Origin: Rhynchosporium graminicola | Lineage: Eukaryota > Ascomycota > Leotiomycetes > Helotiales > Ploettnerulaceae | Direction: 5' to 3' | Length of the DNA stretch: 64,000 bases | NCBI GenBank assembly: GCA_900074885.1 | Contig: FJUW01000042.1 | Span: forward strand, 863,643-927,642 | Shown here: positions 23,085 to 35,199 of the stretch, piece after piece | How the letters are laid out: every line of letters starts with the position of its first letter | Numbering within the stretch: the first letter of the stretch is position 1 | The notes under the pieces: generated by a model | What the model saw: the letters and a program-made list of their open reading frames with translations, nothing else | Database searches by the model: none | What the model was told of the DNA's origin: nothing | Made by a program: the position numbers and the translations under genes

Positions 23085-26000
23085 TATTAATCTAGTTTAC
23101 GTAGAGGTTTAAGTTTACTTAAGTTAGTAGTATAGAAGTCTCTAAGCTTATATAGAGTACTTATTAGATCGGAAGCGTTATATTAAGTCAGGTCCGGGTC
23201 GTAGCCTAGCTAACTAACCTAATACCTCAGATTACCTCTTAGGAGCTATATAGTAAGTATATCTTATAACTCCTACTCTTCTTAAGTAGCGATAACCTCC
23301 GCGAGTGGGTTTAGTAACTCCTAGCCTAGTAATAAGTCGTCCGGGTCCTTAAAGAGTAATTCGGAAGCGAATATATTATAAATAGAAGATCTCGGGAGTA
23401 AATCTAGCTTATAGGAGTATCCGATCTTAGCTAAGACTTAGTATAATCCTGCCTAGAGACTAGATAGCTTCTTACTTAGCTAGTAATTCTTAAGGTTCCT
23501 TATAGAGAGAAATACCTTATCTCTAACTTCCTAGTCGATATTATGCCGTTTCGGGTTAGTTATAGCGCTTATCTTATACTAAGCAGCTAGTATATTAGCC
23601 TTTATAACCTTAATAGCGGATTTAGTATATTTAGCTATGGATTTAGTATTAGTATAATTAAGCTTCTCTTATAGTATCGATCTAGTAAGTTACTTCTAGT
23701 CCTAGCTATTCTATAGTAATATACTATATTTAAGGGTATATAGCGCTATACCGATAGAATTATAAGGCAGGGTTACTTAAGCGCGGTCTATTATTAGTAG
23801 TAGTTCGCCTTAGTTACTCTAGTAGTAATTAATAAAAGGTCTTAGGCGTTAGTTAATATACTAATTTATAATCTCTGTTTATCCGTCGGTTTATTAGTAG
23901 AAAGAGGTAGAGAGCTTAACCTTAACTCTAATTATATAGTAAAACTCTTACTAGAAGGATAAGACTAACTAAGCTCCTTAGTTAGATATAATTAACTTAA
24001 AGGTATATCCGAAATAATATATCTATTAGATAAATAATATCGCTATCCTACGGGTATCGATATTATAGTAGTATAGTATCGATACGGAGTCTTTCCCTAA
24101 GTAGTCGATAAATACTAATATCCTATTAAATCCTTAGTTATTAGGCGAGAAGTTCTTAAAATCTATAGCTAGATATTATATAGAGTAGCTAGGCACTAGT
24201 AATAAGTAGAGAAATCCTTACTATTTCGTCTATTTCGGATAAGAGTACTAGTAAGAGTAGTAATTATAAGTATACTATTTCACGTCTGATATAAGTCCTT
24301 TCTAGTAGTAATAGGTAGAAATCATTTCAGCAGTCTTACAAGCGTTTAGATAAGCAGAGGAAACTTAATCGTAGACTTCGCTAATTAAACAGGTATATAG
24401 CGAGGTATAGCGTTATACGTATAGATAACTATTATAAAGTAGTAAACTATTATTAATAGTATAGCTATCTCCTAATATATTTCGTTCCTTAGAGAACGAT
24501 TCTTAGTTAAATTAGTATAGTTTCTTAATTAAATCAAAAGAGTTACGTGCGAGTTCTAGTAGCGTATTAGTCCCTAGCGATATTAAGTATATATAACTAA
24601 TTTAATCGATATAATACTTAGCTAGTTTCGCGTTAATCCTAAGGTCTAAGTAGTCTAGAGGTAATAAAACCCGAGATCTATTATCCTATTTCTATTATTC
24701 CTATATCCTTAGATCTTATTCCTTATAGCTAAGGATATTAGCTTTAGCGTTATCTTTACTAAGCGTATATATAATTTGAAAATTGAATTCGGAAAGGAAT
24801 TCTATCTATCTAGCTTACTTACTAATTAGGACCTTAGTAGTTATAAAGTATTCTAAGGATCGATAGTCTATATATATGCCGGTATAATATTATAGAAATA
24901 TAAGTTCCGGTCTCTATTTCCGGAAAGACTTAATAATAGCGTATAGCTCCTTATCGTAGATCTCCTAGTTTAGTTTATATCTATTAAGAATATAAGAGTA
25001 GAATCTAATTAGATACTACTAGTTATCTTTATATAATTAGAAGATAACTCTAGCTATTATATCGTTAGAAGTATTAGTTTCTAGTTTAGTTTATAATTTA
25101 GAGTCGAAATAATATAGTTTCTATACTAATAGTAGCTATTAATATAAATCGTCGAAGGACTTCTTATAATCGTTAGTAAAATTCTATAGTACTATAGGCC
25201 GAGTAAGCACTAAGAGAGGTTTAGCGATAAGGCCGAAATTCCGAATAAATTAATAGTAAAACCTATAGAATCCTAAGAAGGATTTTATAGCTATTACTAT
25301 TTCGGGGTACTTCTAGTTTACTAATAATACTACCTTCTCGGGATCTGGCTCGATTCCGTTAGTAGTAATAATATATCTAAGGTATTTAGTCCGAGTAATA
25401 TAGAATTCGCTTTTCTTAATATTTACTTAGAGTCCGGTATCTATTAAGCGTTATAATACTAATTTAATATATTCTTTATATTCCTAGAGCGTTTCCGAGT
25501 ATATAAGAATATTATCTAAGTAAGCTATATAGAAATTATCTAAGTAGTCTAGTAGTATATTATTTATATATCGCTAGTATATACTAGGTCTATTATAGAG
25601 CTTAAAAGGTAGTACTTTATATTTATAAGATCTGAAGCGGGTTCGGAAGATAATATACTCCTCGGATTCAAGGTCTATATAGATATAGTTAAATATTACC
25701 CGGATATCTAGTTTAGTAAAGATTACTACTTTAGATATACGAGTTAAGAGCTTATTAATCCTAAGTATTAAGTAGGAATCCTTTCGAGTGATCGTATTAA
25801 GCTTATAATAGTCGATATAGAAGCGTAATCCTCTATCGGCCTTCTTAACGAATAATATAGGTAATACAAAAGGACTTTAGCTAGATTCGATGAATCCCTT
25901 ATCTAGGTTCTCTATAAGGTACTCCTTAATTACTTATAGTTCGTCTATAAATTACTAATATAAGAGCGAATATACGTTAAGTAATAGTTCTTCTAGAATA

Positions 26001-27927
26001 ATTTAATAATTATATAACCGATATAGCAGAAGAATATTAGAATCCCGCTTAGAAAAGGCTTCCTTAAGAGTATAGTATTATTCCGATAGCTTTTCGGCTA
26101 TAAGTCGTTCAGTATCGGGATCCTCAGGAGAATTACTATTTAGATAGTCTTATAAGAGGCGGTCTATCTTATAGATACTAGTAAAGAATAATTTAGAGCT
26201 TTTATATTTTATATTAAAGTAAAAAGCTATAGTACTAATTTAGTAAATCGGAACTAGTTTCTAGATCCTTAGAGGTTAAGAGGAGTACTTATAGTAGAGT
26301 TTCAGCGCAAGTACCTTTCTCGATGAATTCGGAATAGGAAAGGGTTCGGATTCTTTAGCGATAAGCGGAAATAAGTTAAATAGTAAGGATAATATATTAA
26401 TATACTATATCGCTACTATTTAGTATAATCGCTATTAGTCTAGCTAGTTTATAGCTAAGTCCCGCGTATTAGTATCGATTTAGTAAGATCGATTAATACT
26501 AAGTTTATAAGGTAGTAGAGTTATAATTATCTCCTTATCGTATTAGAAAGTAGCTAGATAGCGTTCTAGCTATAGAAGCTTATAGTAGAGCGTATCTAGC
26601 TTAACTTAAAATCGTTATATCTATTTAATACTAATAATTATATCTTACTATCCTAAATCGAGGAGAATAAAAGGGCAGTTATAAATATACCTACTATTAA
26701 TAGAAAGGTATAAACGTATAAAATAGGTAATATAAGTTCTAATAGACTATTAGAACCTACGTATTAGAATAGAATAAAATAATAGCTCGATTTTAATACT
26801 AAGGGCCCCCGATAGTCGTCTAGTAAGAGTATAATTAATAAATAGATAACTATTCGCTCCGGTATCGATTAAGCTACTTATAGAGACTCCTAGCCTATTT
26901 ATACTAACTATAGTTAGGTATATGAATTACTTACTTCCTATTAAGAAGTTAAGATCCAGATTAGAGAGATTATACCTATATAGACCTAAGAAGGAGTTTT
27001 TACCTAGGCCTTGTTATTTCCCTCTAATATTAGTCCAGATTCGGAGGGTATATCTTCTACTGCTTCCTTAGTTACTTAATCCTCTTCCGGAAATTCGTCG
27101 ATTAATTAAACCTTAGGTAAGTAAGAGTAATCTAGCTTAATATAACCGAGCTATCTATAATCGTAATACTTAGGGGGTTCTCCGGTCGAGATAGTAAGGC
27201 GTTTTAGCGCGGAGGGAGTACTTGATTATACTAGGGTAGAGGTACGTATATATAGTACGGGAGTAGTTTATCGAGGGGCTAAGCTTAGGGACTAGTAAGG
27301 AGTAGAACTAGTAGAGGTCGTAGTAGTAATAGTAGGCTTATAGTACTATACTAGGGTAGTAGCTTTCTCGGGATAGGTATATTCTGAGTTATAGTAACGT
27401 TTAGTATTAAAAGAAAGTAAGGATCTAACTATAGAAGCGTAATCCTTATTCTATATTAGTTTAATAATAAGAGTTAAAGCGCGTAAGAATAGTATAATCT
27501 TATCTTATATATAGAAGAACTACTTTTTCTTTTTAATCTTACCTTAGATAGTAGCGCTTTAAAATCGATTACGAAACTCGGCGAAGATCTCGTATATATA
27601 GCTAGGTTATTATATTTCTAGGTAGTAGAAAGCGTTATAGTAGTTATCTTCTTCTAAACTAGTAAGGAAGTTCTCTTCTAATAAGGAGATTATTTCCTTA
27701 CTAGTCTTAAACTTATTAGCGAGATACTAAAGCGTAAGATACTCCTTAGCTAATCTAGTAACTAGTCCCTATACGAGAACGCGCCGAGAGAAGTCCGTAG
27801 GATAATAGTCGGCGTTTATAGCTAGCTAGTCTCGTATCGATACTCTCTATTAGAGAAAGGTAAGGTCCGACTTATTATCTAAGGGTAAGATCTTCTTAAT
27901 AAGATAAGACTTCCTAAGGCGTAACTC
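23085..27927 (-). pseudogene. Family 1 gag-pol, copy 1 (RIP-inactivated)
   Basis: The minus-strand equivalent of the copy 2 polyprotein, read right to left: gag and CCHC knuckle, aspartic protease, RT (catalytic YLDD region near 25,520), RNase H, integrase and chromodomain (about 23,090-23,290). Its upstream gag part continues beyond the inserted short element, from 29,612 to about 30,000. RIP stops make it non-coding. Confidence 0.8.
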
Positions 27928-27991
27928 TGTGACAGCGCATGGTATACGTGGCAGATACGGGCCAGTATCAGTGCCTTAGGCATACCCTCCT

Positions 27992-28041
27992 TATATATAT
28001 AGAAGGTGCAGACTCCTTCAGAGCTCTATATCTTTCTGTTT
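27992..28041 (+). promoter_or_regulatory. Family 2 LTR promoter: TATA box and inferred transcript start
   Basis: TATATATATA at 27992-28001 is followed about 30 bp later by ATCTTTCTGTTT at 28030-28041. That segment is complementary to the putative primer site just after the LTR, as expected for the first bases of a self-primed transcript. Confidence 0.6.
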
Positions 28042-28131
28042 TCTTCGTACCAGACTATATAAGATCGCTCTTAGCCTCCCTACTTATTTATTCTTACTTA
28101 TATACTGCCTTAAGTCTTATATTATTATATT

Positions 28132-28143
28132 AAATAGAAAGAT
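28132..28143 (+). other. Self-priming primer-binding site, Family 2
   Basis: AAATAGAAAGAT starts two bases after the LTR. Allowing one RIP C-to-T change (AAACAGAAAGAT), it is complementary over 12 bases to ATCTTTCTGTTT inside the LTR. This is the Tf1-type arrangement. Confidence 0.65.
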
Positions 28144-28499
28144 TAAGACCGCTAAGAATAGTATTAAATAATATCTCACTTAGAAAACTCGATTCGCACG
28201 TATAACTACTAGGGAGCTCTTCACTAAGTTATCTCTACTTATCTTGGATTTTCGGAATCATACGGAAACAGTTAGTACTATTAATTACGAATTCGATAAT
28301 TAGGTTTTCAAAAGAGCCGAGATTCTAGAGATCTCTCGGATAGCTAGGAATTTAAACGTAATTCAGCCTCAGAAGTACTAGTATTATTACGAAGTTACTC
28401 TCGGATACTTCGAAACTCGTTCTTTCGTGCGTACGAAGTAAAACAGTAGACGAATTTTAGGTAGAAACTTCCCTATAGGCCCTAATATTTATTATCCTC

Positions 28500-28870
28500 T
28501 TACTTAACTTTAACCTTCCGAAAGTAGCTCTAATAGCGAAAAACATTACTTTTAAGCTAAGAAAAAATAGCTTATTACAATAGCGGAAATTACAAGAATC
28601 CGACTCGTAACTCCTATACCCCGGTATAATTTATCCCCCTTAGTAGAATCGACCTCCTTCTACTAGAAAAGAACCTTTATCTCCTCACCTGACTTTAACC
28701 TTCCGAAAGTAGCTCTAATAGCGAAAAACCTTACTTTTAGGCTAAGATAAAGTAGCTTATTACTCTAGCGGAAATTATCAGAATTCGACTTATAATCCCT
28801 ATACCCTAGTATAATTTATCCCCTTTAGCAGAATCGACCTCTTTCTACTAGAACTTTTAATTTAATACTT
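28500..28870 (+). repeat. 186-bp tandem repeat in the Family 2 leader
   Basis: Two units beginning at about 28,500 and 28,685, each running from an ACTTTAACCTTCCGAAAG-like start to an ACTAGAA end. The same unit recurs in the other Family 2 copies (31,131, 31,317 and 31,503; complements near 58,500-58,830 and at the window end). Confidence 0.8.
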
Positions 28871-29159
28871 TCTATATCTACTTAATAAAGATATCTAACT
28901 CTCCTTAATCTTTTAGCTTCTTTAGAATTCGATTTAGACTTTTATTTCTTTTATAACTTTCAAGTGTTTTAATCACTCGCTTAGCCTCGCTTATTTAGTA
29001 AAACTTAGTATTATAATTACCGGAGATTACGTTTCCCTCTGCAGAAGAGATAATCTCGGTACTGAATTAGTATCTACGGTTTCGGTTTAATAGAATAATT
29101 AGAGGTTATTATATTTAATTACGTTTTATACCTACTTTATTTCCTTTATTCGATTCTTC

Positions 29160-29179
29160 AAGGCTCGAGGGCGAGCCTT
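29160..29179 (+). repeat. Pre-LTR hairpin of Family 2
   Basis: A perfect 8-bp stem AAGGCTCG/CGAGCCTT with loop AGGG, about 20 bp before the 3' LTR and upstream of the polypurine tract. It is also present at 32,370, 58,155 and 61,440 with RIP changes. Confidence 0.8.
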
Positions 29180-31130
29180 TATCTTAGAAGGGAGTAATAT
29201 AATAGCGCATAGTATACGTAGCAGATACAGGCTAGTATCAGTGCCTTAGGTATACCCTCCTTATATATATAGAAAGTGCAGACTCCTTAAGAGCTCTAAA
29301 TCTTTCTGTTTCCTTAATACTAGAATATATAAGATCGCTCTTAGCCTCCCTACTTATTTATTCTTACTTATATACCGCCTTAAGTCTTATATCATTATAT
29401 TCAATATGATAGCGCATAGTATACGTGGCAGATACGGGCCAGTATCGGTGCCTTAGGCATACCCTCCTTATATATATAGAAGGTGCAGACTCCTTCAGAG
29501 CTCTGCATCTTTCTGTTTCCTTCGTACCAGACTATATAAGATCGCTCTTAGCCTCCTTACTTATTTATTCTTACTTGTATACCGCCTTGAGTCTTATGTC
29601 ATTATAAACTCTACTAATTCGGCGCCGGGGGAAGGAGATAGTTTATTAGGAATAGTATTCTCTCTCTTAGTACTATATATTAGAATAGAGTTTATTAGCT
29701 TATTAAACTCTATTATACGCGGAGATTATAATATTAGTTCTAGTAGGAGAGTCGAAGATAAGTAAGGGACTCTTATAAGGAACTTATCTTATATAGAGAT
29801 TAGTTTATCTATAGTATCTTCTAGAGAGTTATTCTTCTTCCCTTAGTCTGCTAATTATTATAAGAGGGAATAGATCAGGTTCGAGTTACTTATAGTAATA
29901 GGAGTACTTAGCGATTATACTCCTAGTGAATTTCGCTTTTATTTTCCTTTCTCTCTCGGTTAGTACTTCTTTAATAAAGTATTAACGTTCTCTAGGGCAG
30001 GAGATATTTAGAGTAAGGAAAGGTATAATAGATTAGGTTCAGAAGTAGAATAGGAGAGGTCGCGTTAAGTCTCTCTAGAACTAGAGAAGTCTCTAGTTTA
30101 TTAGTTAGAAGCTATAATAATAACTTAAAAAGGAGTATATTAGAGCTATTTCGGCAGCGATATATAGAGATTAAAGTTCTAGGGTATTTATTATACTTTC
30201 TTTAAAATCTATTTATAATTCCTTTATATTAAAGGGGTTATTAAAGGAGCGTTAGCGAAAACCTCCTCTATTATATTATTTATAATAAGCTAAATTAAAC
30301 CCTAATTTATAGTTATCCGAGAGATCTCTAGTATCTTAGCTATATGCGAGTAGTTATCGAATAACTAACTTAGTAGTAAGATATTATAGTAAGCTATCTC
30401 CAGCTATCTTGATCTTTTTATTTAATATAATAATATAAGACTTAAGGCAGTATATAAGTAAGAATAAATAAGTAGGGAGGCTAAGAGCGGTCTTATATAG
30501 TCTACTACGAAGAAAACAAAAAGATTGTGACGGCGCATGGTATACGTGGAAGGGGGTAATATGACGGCGCATAGTATAAGTGGCAGATACGGGCCAGTAT
30601 CGGTGCCTTAAGTATACCCTCCTTATATATATAAAAGGTGCAGACTCTTTTAGAGCTCTATATCTTTCTATTTCCTTTATACTAGACTATATAAGATCGC
30701 TCTTAGCCTCCCTACTTATTTATTCTTACTTATATACTACCTTAAGTCTTAAATTATTATATTAAATAGAAAGATTAAGACCGCCGGGAATAGTATTAAA
30801 TAATATCTTACCTAGAAAACTCGATTCGTATATACGACTACTAGGGAGCTCTTCGCTGAGTTATCTCTACTTACCTTAGATTTTCGGAATTATACGGAAA
30901 TAGTTAGTACTATTAATTACGAATTCGATAGTTAGGTTTTCAAAGAGCCGGGATTCTAGAGATCTCTCGGATAGCTAGGAATTTGAACGTAATTTAGCCT
31001 TAGAAGTATTAGTATTACTACGAAGTTACTCTCGGATACTTCGAAACTCGTTCCTTTATATGTACGAAGTAAAATAATAGACGAATTTTAAGTAGAAACT
31101 TCCTTATAAGCCCTAATATTTATTATCTCC

Positions 31131-31596
31131 TTACTTAACTTTAACTTTCCGAAAGTAGCTCTAATAGCGAAAAACCTTACTTTTAGGCTAGGATAAAGTA
31201 GCTTATTACTCTAGCGGAAATTATCAGAATTCGACTTATAATCCCTATACCCCGATATAATTTAGCCCCTCTTAGCAGAATCGACCTCCTTTTACTAGAA
31301 AAGAACCTTTATCCCCTTACCCGACTTTAACCTTCCGAAAGTAGCTCTAATAGTAAAAAACCTTACTTTTAGGCTAGGACGAAGTAGCTTATTACCCTAG
31401 CGGAAATTATCAGAATTCGACTCGTAATCCTTATACTCTAGTATAATTTAGCCCCCCTCAGCAGAATCGACCTTCTTCTACTAGAAAAGAACTTTTATTC
31501 TCTTACTTAACTTTAACTTTCCGAAAGTAGCTCTAATAGCGAAAAACCTTACTTTTAGGCTAGGACGAAGTAGCTTATTACCCTAGCGGAAATTAT
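31131..31596 (+). repeat. 186-bp tandem array, up to the N
   Basis: Units start at 31131, 31317 and 31503, an exact 186-bp period. The third unit is cut by the N at 31,597. Confidence 0.8.
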
Positions 31597-31597
31597 N
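31597..31597. other. Single N, probable contig join in a tandem repeat
   Basis: Sequence after the N (31598-32049) repeats 30958-31409 at an offset of 640 bp. The copies diverge only where the tandem unit number differs. This looks like two contig ends placed side by side. Confidence 0.75.
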
Positions 31598-32821
31598 AGA
31601 GATCTCTCGGATAGCTAGGAATTTGAACGTAATTTAGCCTTAGAAGTATTAGTATTACTACGAAGTTACTCTCGGATACTTCGAAACTCGTTCCTTTATA
31701 TGTACGAAGTAAAATAATAGACGAATTTTAAGTAGAAACTTCCTTATAAGCCCTAATATTTATTATCTCCTTACTTAACTTTAACTTTCCGAAAGTAGCT
31801 CTAATAGCGAAAAACCTTACTTTTAGGCTAGGATAAAGTAGCTTATTACTCTAGCGGAAATTATCAGAATTCGACTTATAATCCCTATACCCCGATATAA
31901 TTTAGCCCCTCTTAGCAGAATCGACCTCCTTTTACTAGAAAAGAACCTTTATCCCCTTACCCGACTTTAACCTTCCGAAAGTAGCTCTAATAGTAAAAAA
32001 CCTTACTTTTAGGCTAGGACGAAGTAGCTTATTACCCTAGCGGAAATTACTAGAATCCGACTCGTAACCCTTATACTCTAGTATAATTTATCCCCTTTAG
32101 TAGAATCGACCTTCCTCTACTAGAACTTTTAATTTAATACTTTCTATATCTACTTAATAAAGATATCCGACTCTTCTTAATCTTTTAGCTTCATTAGAAT
32201 TCGATTTAGACCTCTTCTTCTTTCGTAACCTTTAAGTGTTTTAATCACTCGCTTAGCCTCACTTATTCAGTAAAACTCGATATCTATAGTTTCGGTTTGA
32301 TAGAATAATTAGAGGTTATTGTATTTAACTGCGTTTTATACCTACTTTGTTTCCTTTGTTCGATTCTTCAAGGCTCGAGGGCGAGCCTTTATCTTGGAAG
32401 GGGGTAATATGACGGCGCATGGTATACGTGGAAGGGGGTAATATGACGGCGCATGGTATACGTGGCAGATACGGGCTAGTATCGGTGCCTTAGGTATACC
32501 CTCCTTATATATATAGAAGGTGCAGACTCCTTTAGAGCTCTACATCTTTCTGTTTCCTTTGTACCAGACTATATAAGATCGCTCTTAGCCTTCCTACTTA
32601 TTTATTCTTACTTATATACCGCCTTAAGTCTTATGTCGTTATAAAGATAAGGAAGGAAGAAGAAGAGAGATAGAGTATAAGGCACCTTATATATATATAC
32701 CGGTACTAGTCCGATACTATATCGGGTCGGATACTAGTTCTGCCGGGATACCTGTGAACTTAGGCCCTGTTATCTATCCTTCTTCTCATGTGATATTCAG
32801 GTGAGCTGTCGTCATATACGA

Positions 32822-34127
32822 CTAAGAAGGCCAAATCAGGAGTGACTTTAGTTAGTTTAATCGAAGATATTACTAATAAGGTAAGAGCGAGTGACTTTAC
32901 CGGAAAGATAGCAGGTTAAGCTCTATATAGCAATAAGTCTATACCTAAGAAAGGAAGCGGCGGAGGAGCTACTAAGCCGGCTAGTAAGGATACTAGGCCG
33001 ACTTATAAGTACTGCAAATAGACGTCGCTAAAGTATACTCCAGAGAACTGTTTTATTATTAATAAACAGAAGAAGAAGGAGTTTAAGGAGAAGTCTGGAA
33101 AGAAGTAGATCCCGTATACCGAATAGCTAAAGAAGAAGGAGGGAGAGAGTAAGACTGATAAGACTAATAAGAAGAAGACTAGTAGTAGAAAGAAGAAGGA
33201 TAATGATTCCGACGATAGTAGTATCTTCGGCGCAGCCCTTTTACTGTATTTCCCTACTATTACGGCTTCTATAGCTATATTCTCTTATTATAATAAGTTA
33301 TAATAGCTCTTCGATACCGGTGCTACGGAGCATATATCTAACGACCTTTCTAAATTTACCTTATATACGCTAAAAGACGACTTACCCTATATGCTTACCG
33401 TTAATAGGCCGTTACGCCCTACCGGGATTAGAAGTTATACGATTAAGGCGATAAAGACCGATAGTATAGTGCGTATATTAGAGTGCTATAATATACTATA
33501 TATCCCGCAGTCTCTAGTCTACCTATACTCCGGTTCTAAATTAAACAAATTAGGAGGTTATTTGCGTAGTTCTATTCTCTATATATCTAAGGAGAAGGAG
33601 ATCTATATAATTAATAAGAATCTATTTATTATTAAAGAAGAGACGACCTCCGGCGTAGAGTACGCTAGCCTTCCGGGTTTAAGCTTACCTGCAGCAGTAG
33701 AGTAAGCTATAGTCGATATAGAGCTTTAGTATAGACGTATATATTACGCTAGCTTTAACGTAGTATAACGCACTCAATCTATAGTTACTAGTATAAAGTT
33801 TACAGAGCTTAAGACTAGTAGAACTCGCCTTTACGTACTATATAAGAAAGGCCGACCTATTCGGAAGGTTAATAAGGTATCGGCACGTGCACGACCTACT
33901 AGATCGATAGATAAAATCCATATAGATATAGTATACCTTAAAACTAAGGGTCTAAATAGTCACTCTTACGCCTCTATCTTCTTATGCGCCTATTCGACTG
34001 GAAAGTAGGCTTTTATTTACGCTAAGAAGTCGGATATATACCTAGCTAATCAAAAGCTAATCAAGTTAGCCGAAATATAGTATTACTGCAAAATTAAGGT
34101 ATAGAGATATAATAAGGGTAAGGAGTA
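32822..34127 (+). pseudogene. Copia gag C-terminus, protease and integrase start
   Basis: Continues the copia frame after the minus-strand insertion. A CCHC-like knuckle (CK-stop-TSLKYTPENC) lies near 33,010-33,050. Protease LFDTGATEHISND lies near 33,306-33,345, followed by a GAG-pre-integrase segment and the integrase start (IHIDIVYL near 33,920; ending KGKEYS). It is then cut by Family 1 copy 2 with target duplication CTCTT. Confidence 0.82.
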
Positions 34128-34132
34128 CTCTT

Positions 34133-34400
34133 TATGACGACAGCTCACCTGAATGTCACATGAGAAGAAGGATAGATAATAGGGCCCGAGTTCATAGGTA
34201 TCCCGGCAGAACTAGTATCTGACCTAGTATAGTATCGGACTAGTACTAGTATATATATATAAGGTGCTTTATACTCTATCTCTATTCTTCTTCCTTCCTT
34301 ATCTTTTTATTTCCTTTATACTAGATTATATAAGATCGCTCTTAGCTTTCTTACTTATTTATTCTTACTTATATACTGCCTTAAGTCTTATATCGTTATA
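34133..34400 (+). repeat. Family 1 LTR (5' LTR of copy 2)
   Basis: A 268-bp LTR with a TATATATATAA box near 34,251-34,262 and ATCTTTTTATTT at 34301-34312 (RIP form of ATCTTTTTGTTT). Its outer left end keeps CA/TG, while its inner right end is RIP-converted. Confidence 0.9.
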
Positions 34401-34402
34401 TT

Positions 34403-34414
34403 AAACAAAAAGAT
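34403..34414 (+). other. Self-priming primer-binding site, Family 1
   Basis: AAACAAAAAGAT begins two bases after the LTR. It is complementary over 12 bases to ATCTTTTTGTTT, which is preserved un-mutated in copy 1 (complement of 21321-21332). The same layout occurs in Family 2 with a compensating base pair. Confidence 0.7.
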
Positions 34415-35199
34415 TAAGATAGCTAGAGATAGCTTACTATAATATCTTATTACTAAGTTAGTTATTCGATAACTACTTATATATAGCTGAGATACTAGAG
34501 ATCTCTCGGATAACTATAAATCAGGGTTTAATTTAGCTTATCGTAAATAGTATAATAGAGGAGGTCTTCGCTAACGCTCCTTTAATAACTCCTTTAGTAT
34601 AAAGGAATTATAGATAGATTTTGAAGAAAGTATAATAAATACTCCGGAACTTTAACCTCTATATATCGCTACTAAAATAGCCCTAATATACCCCTTTTTA
34701 AGCTATTATTATAGCTCTTAACTAATAAACTAGAGACTCCTCTAGTTCTAGGGGAACTTAACGCGATCCTCCCTGCTTTACCTCTGAACTTAATCTATTA
34801 TACTTTTCCTTACTTTAAATATCTCTTACTTTAGAGAATATTAATACCTTATTAAGGAAGTACCGACTGAGAGGGAAAGGAAAATAAAAGCGAAATTCAC
34901 TAGGAGTATAATCGCTAAGTACTCCTATTACTATAGGTAACTCGAACCTGATCTATTCCCTCTTATAATAATTAGCGGACTAAGAGGAAAAGAATAACTC
35001 TCTAGAAAACGCTATAGATAGACTAATCTCCGTATAAGATAGGTTCCTTATAAGGGTCTCTTACTTATCTTCGACTCTCCTACTAGAACTAATACTATAA
35101 TCTCCGCGTATAGTAGAGTTTAATAACTTAATAAACTCTATTCTAATATATAGTACTAAGAGAGAGGATACTATTCCTAATAAACTATCTCCCTCTCCC

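Larger units (their letters stand above)
27928..29606 (+). mobile_element. Family 2 short LTR element with three LTRs
   Basis: A non-autonomous element inserted in Family 1 copy 1, with target duplication AACTC at 27923-27927 and 29607-29611. LTRs of 202 bp lie at 27928-28129, 29198-29399 and 29405-29606. Only TTCAA separates the last two. The internal region of about 1.07 kb carries two 186-bp repeat units and no pol. Open frames such as the one at 27,939 and 29,425 are LTR read-through, not genes. Confidence 0.88.
30526..32643 (+). mobile_element. Family 2 element with extended 236-bp LTRs
   Basis: Inserted inside the 5' LTR of Family 1 copy 1, with target duplication AAGAT at 30521-30525 and 32644-32648. 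LTRs are 30526-30761 and 32408-32643. Each LTR starts with 24 bases of LTR sequence and a polypurine tract, and then restarts. A single N at 31,597 separates two near-identical halves. Allowing for that join, the true length is about 1.48 kb, like the copy at 57,935. Confidence 0.85.
21233..32816 (-). mobile_element. Family 1 chromovirus, copy 1 (268-bp LTR, about 7.8 kb without insertions)
   Basis: A Ty3/gypsy element on the minus strand, inserted in copia gag. The target duplication TACGA is at 21228-21232 and 32817-32821. The 3' LTR is 21233-21500. The 5' LTR is split by a Family 2 element into 30426-30525 and 32649-32816, and the parts sum to exactly 268 bp. Removing the 27,928 insertion and its duplicated AACTC leaves an internal region of 7,241 bp. 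Gag, protease, RT, RNase H, integrase and chromodomain can be read in order with many RIP stops. A further frame lies antisense near the 3' end. Confidence 0.9.

Noticed and set aside
27939..29607. Repeated 60-64-codon frames starting with (M)ADTGQYRCL (also at 30,580 and 59,217)
   Set aside because: They fall wholly inside the 202-bp LTRs of Family 2. Their recurrence reflects LTR copies, not a gene family.
28500..32100. Regularly spaced 186-bp repeats considered as a CRISPR-like or satellite array
   Set aside because: The units are directly adjacent without spacers, occur inside LTR-bounded elements, and number only two or three.
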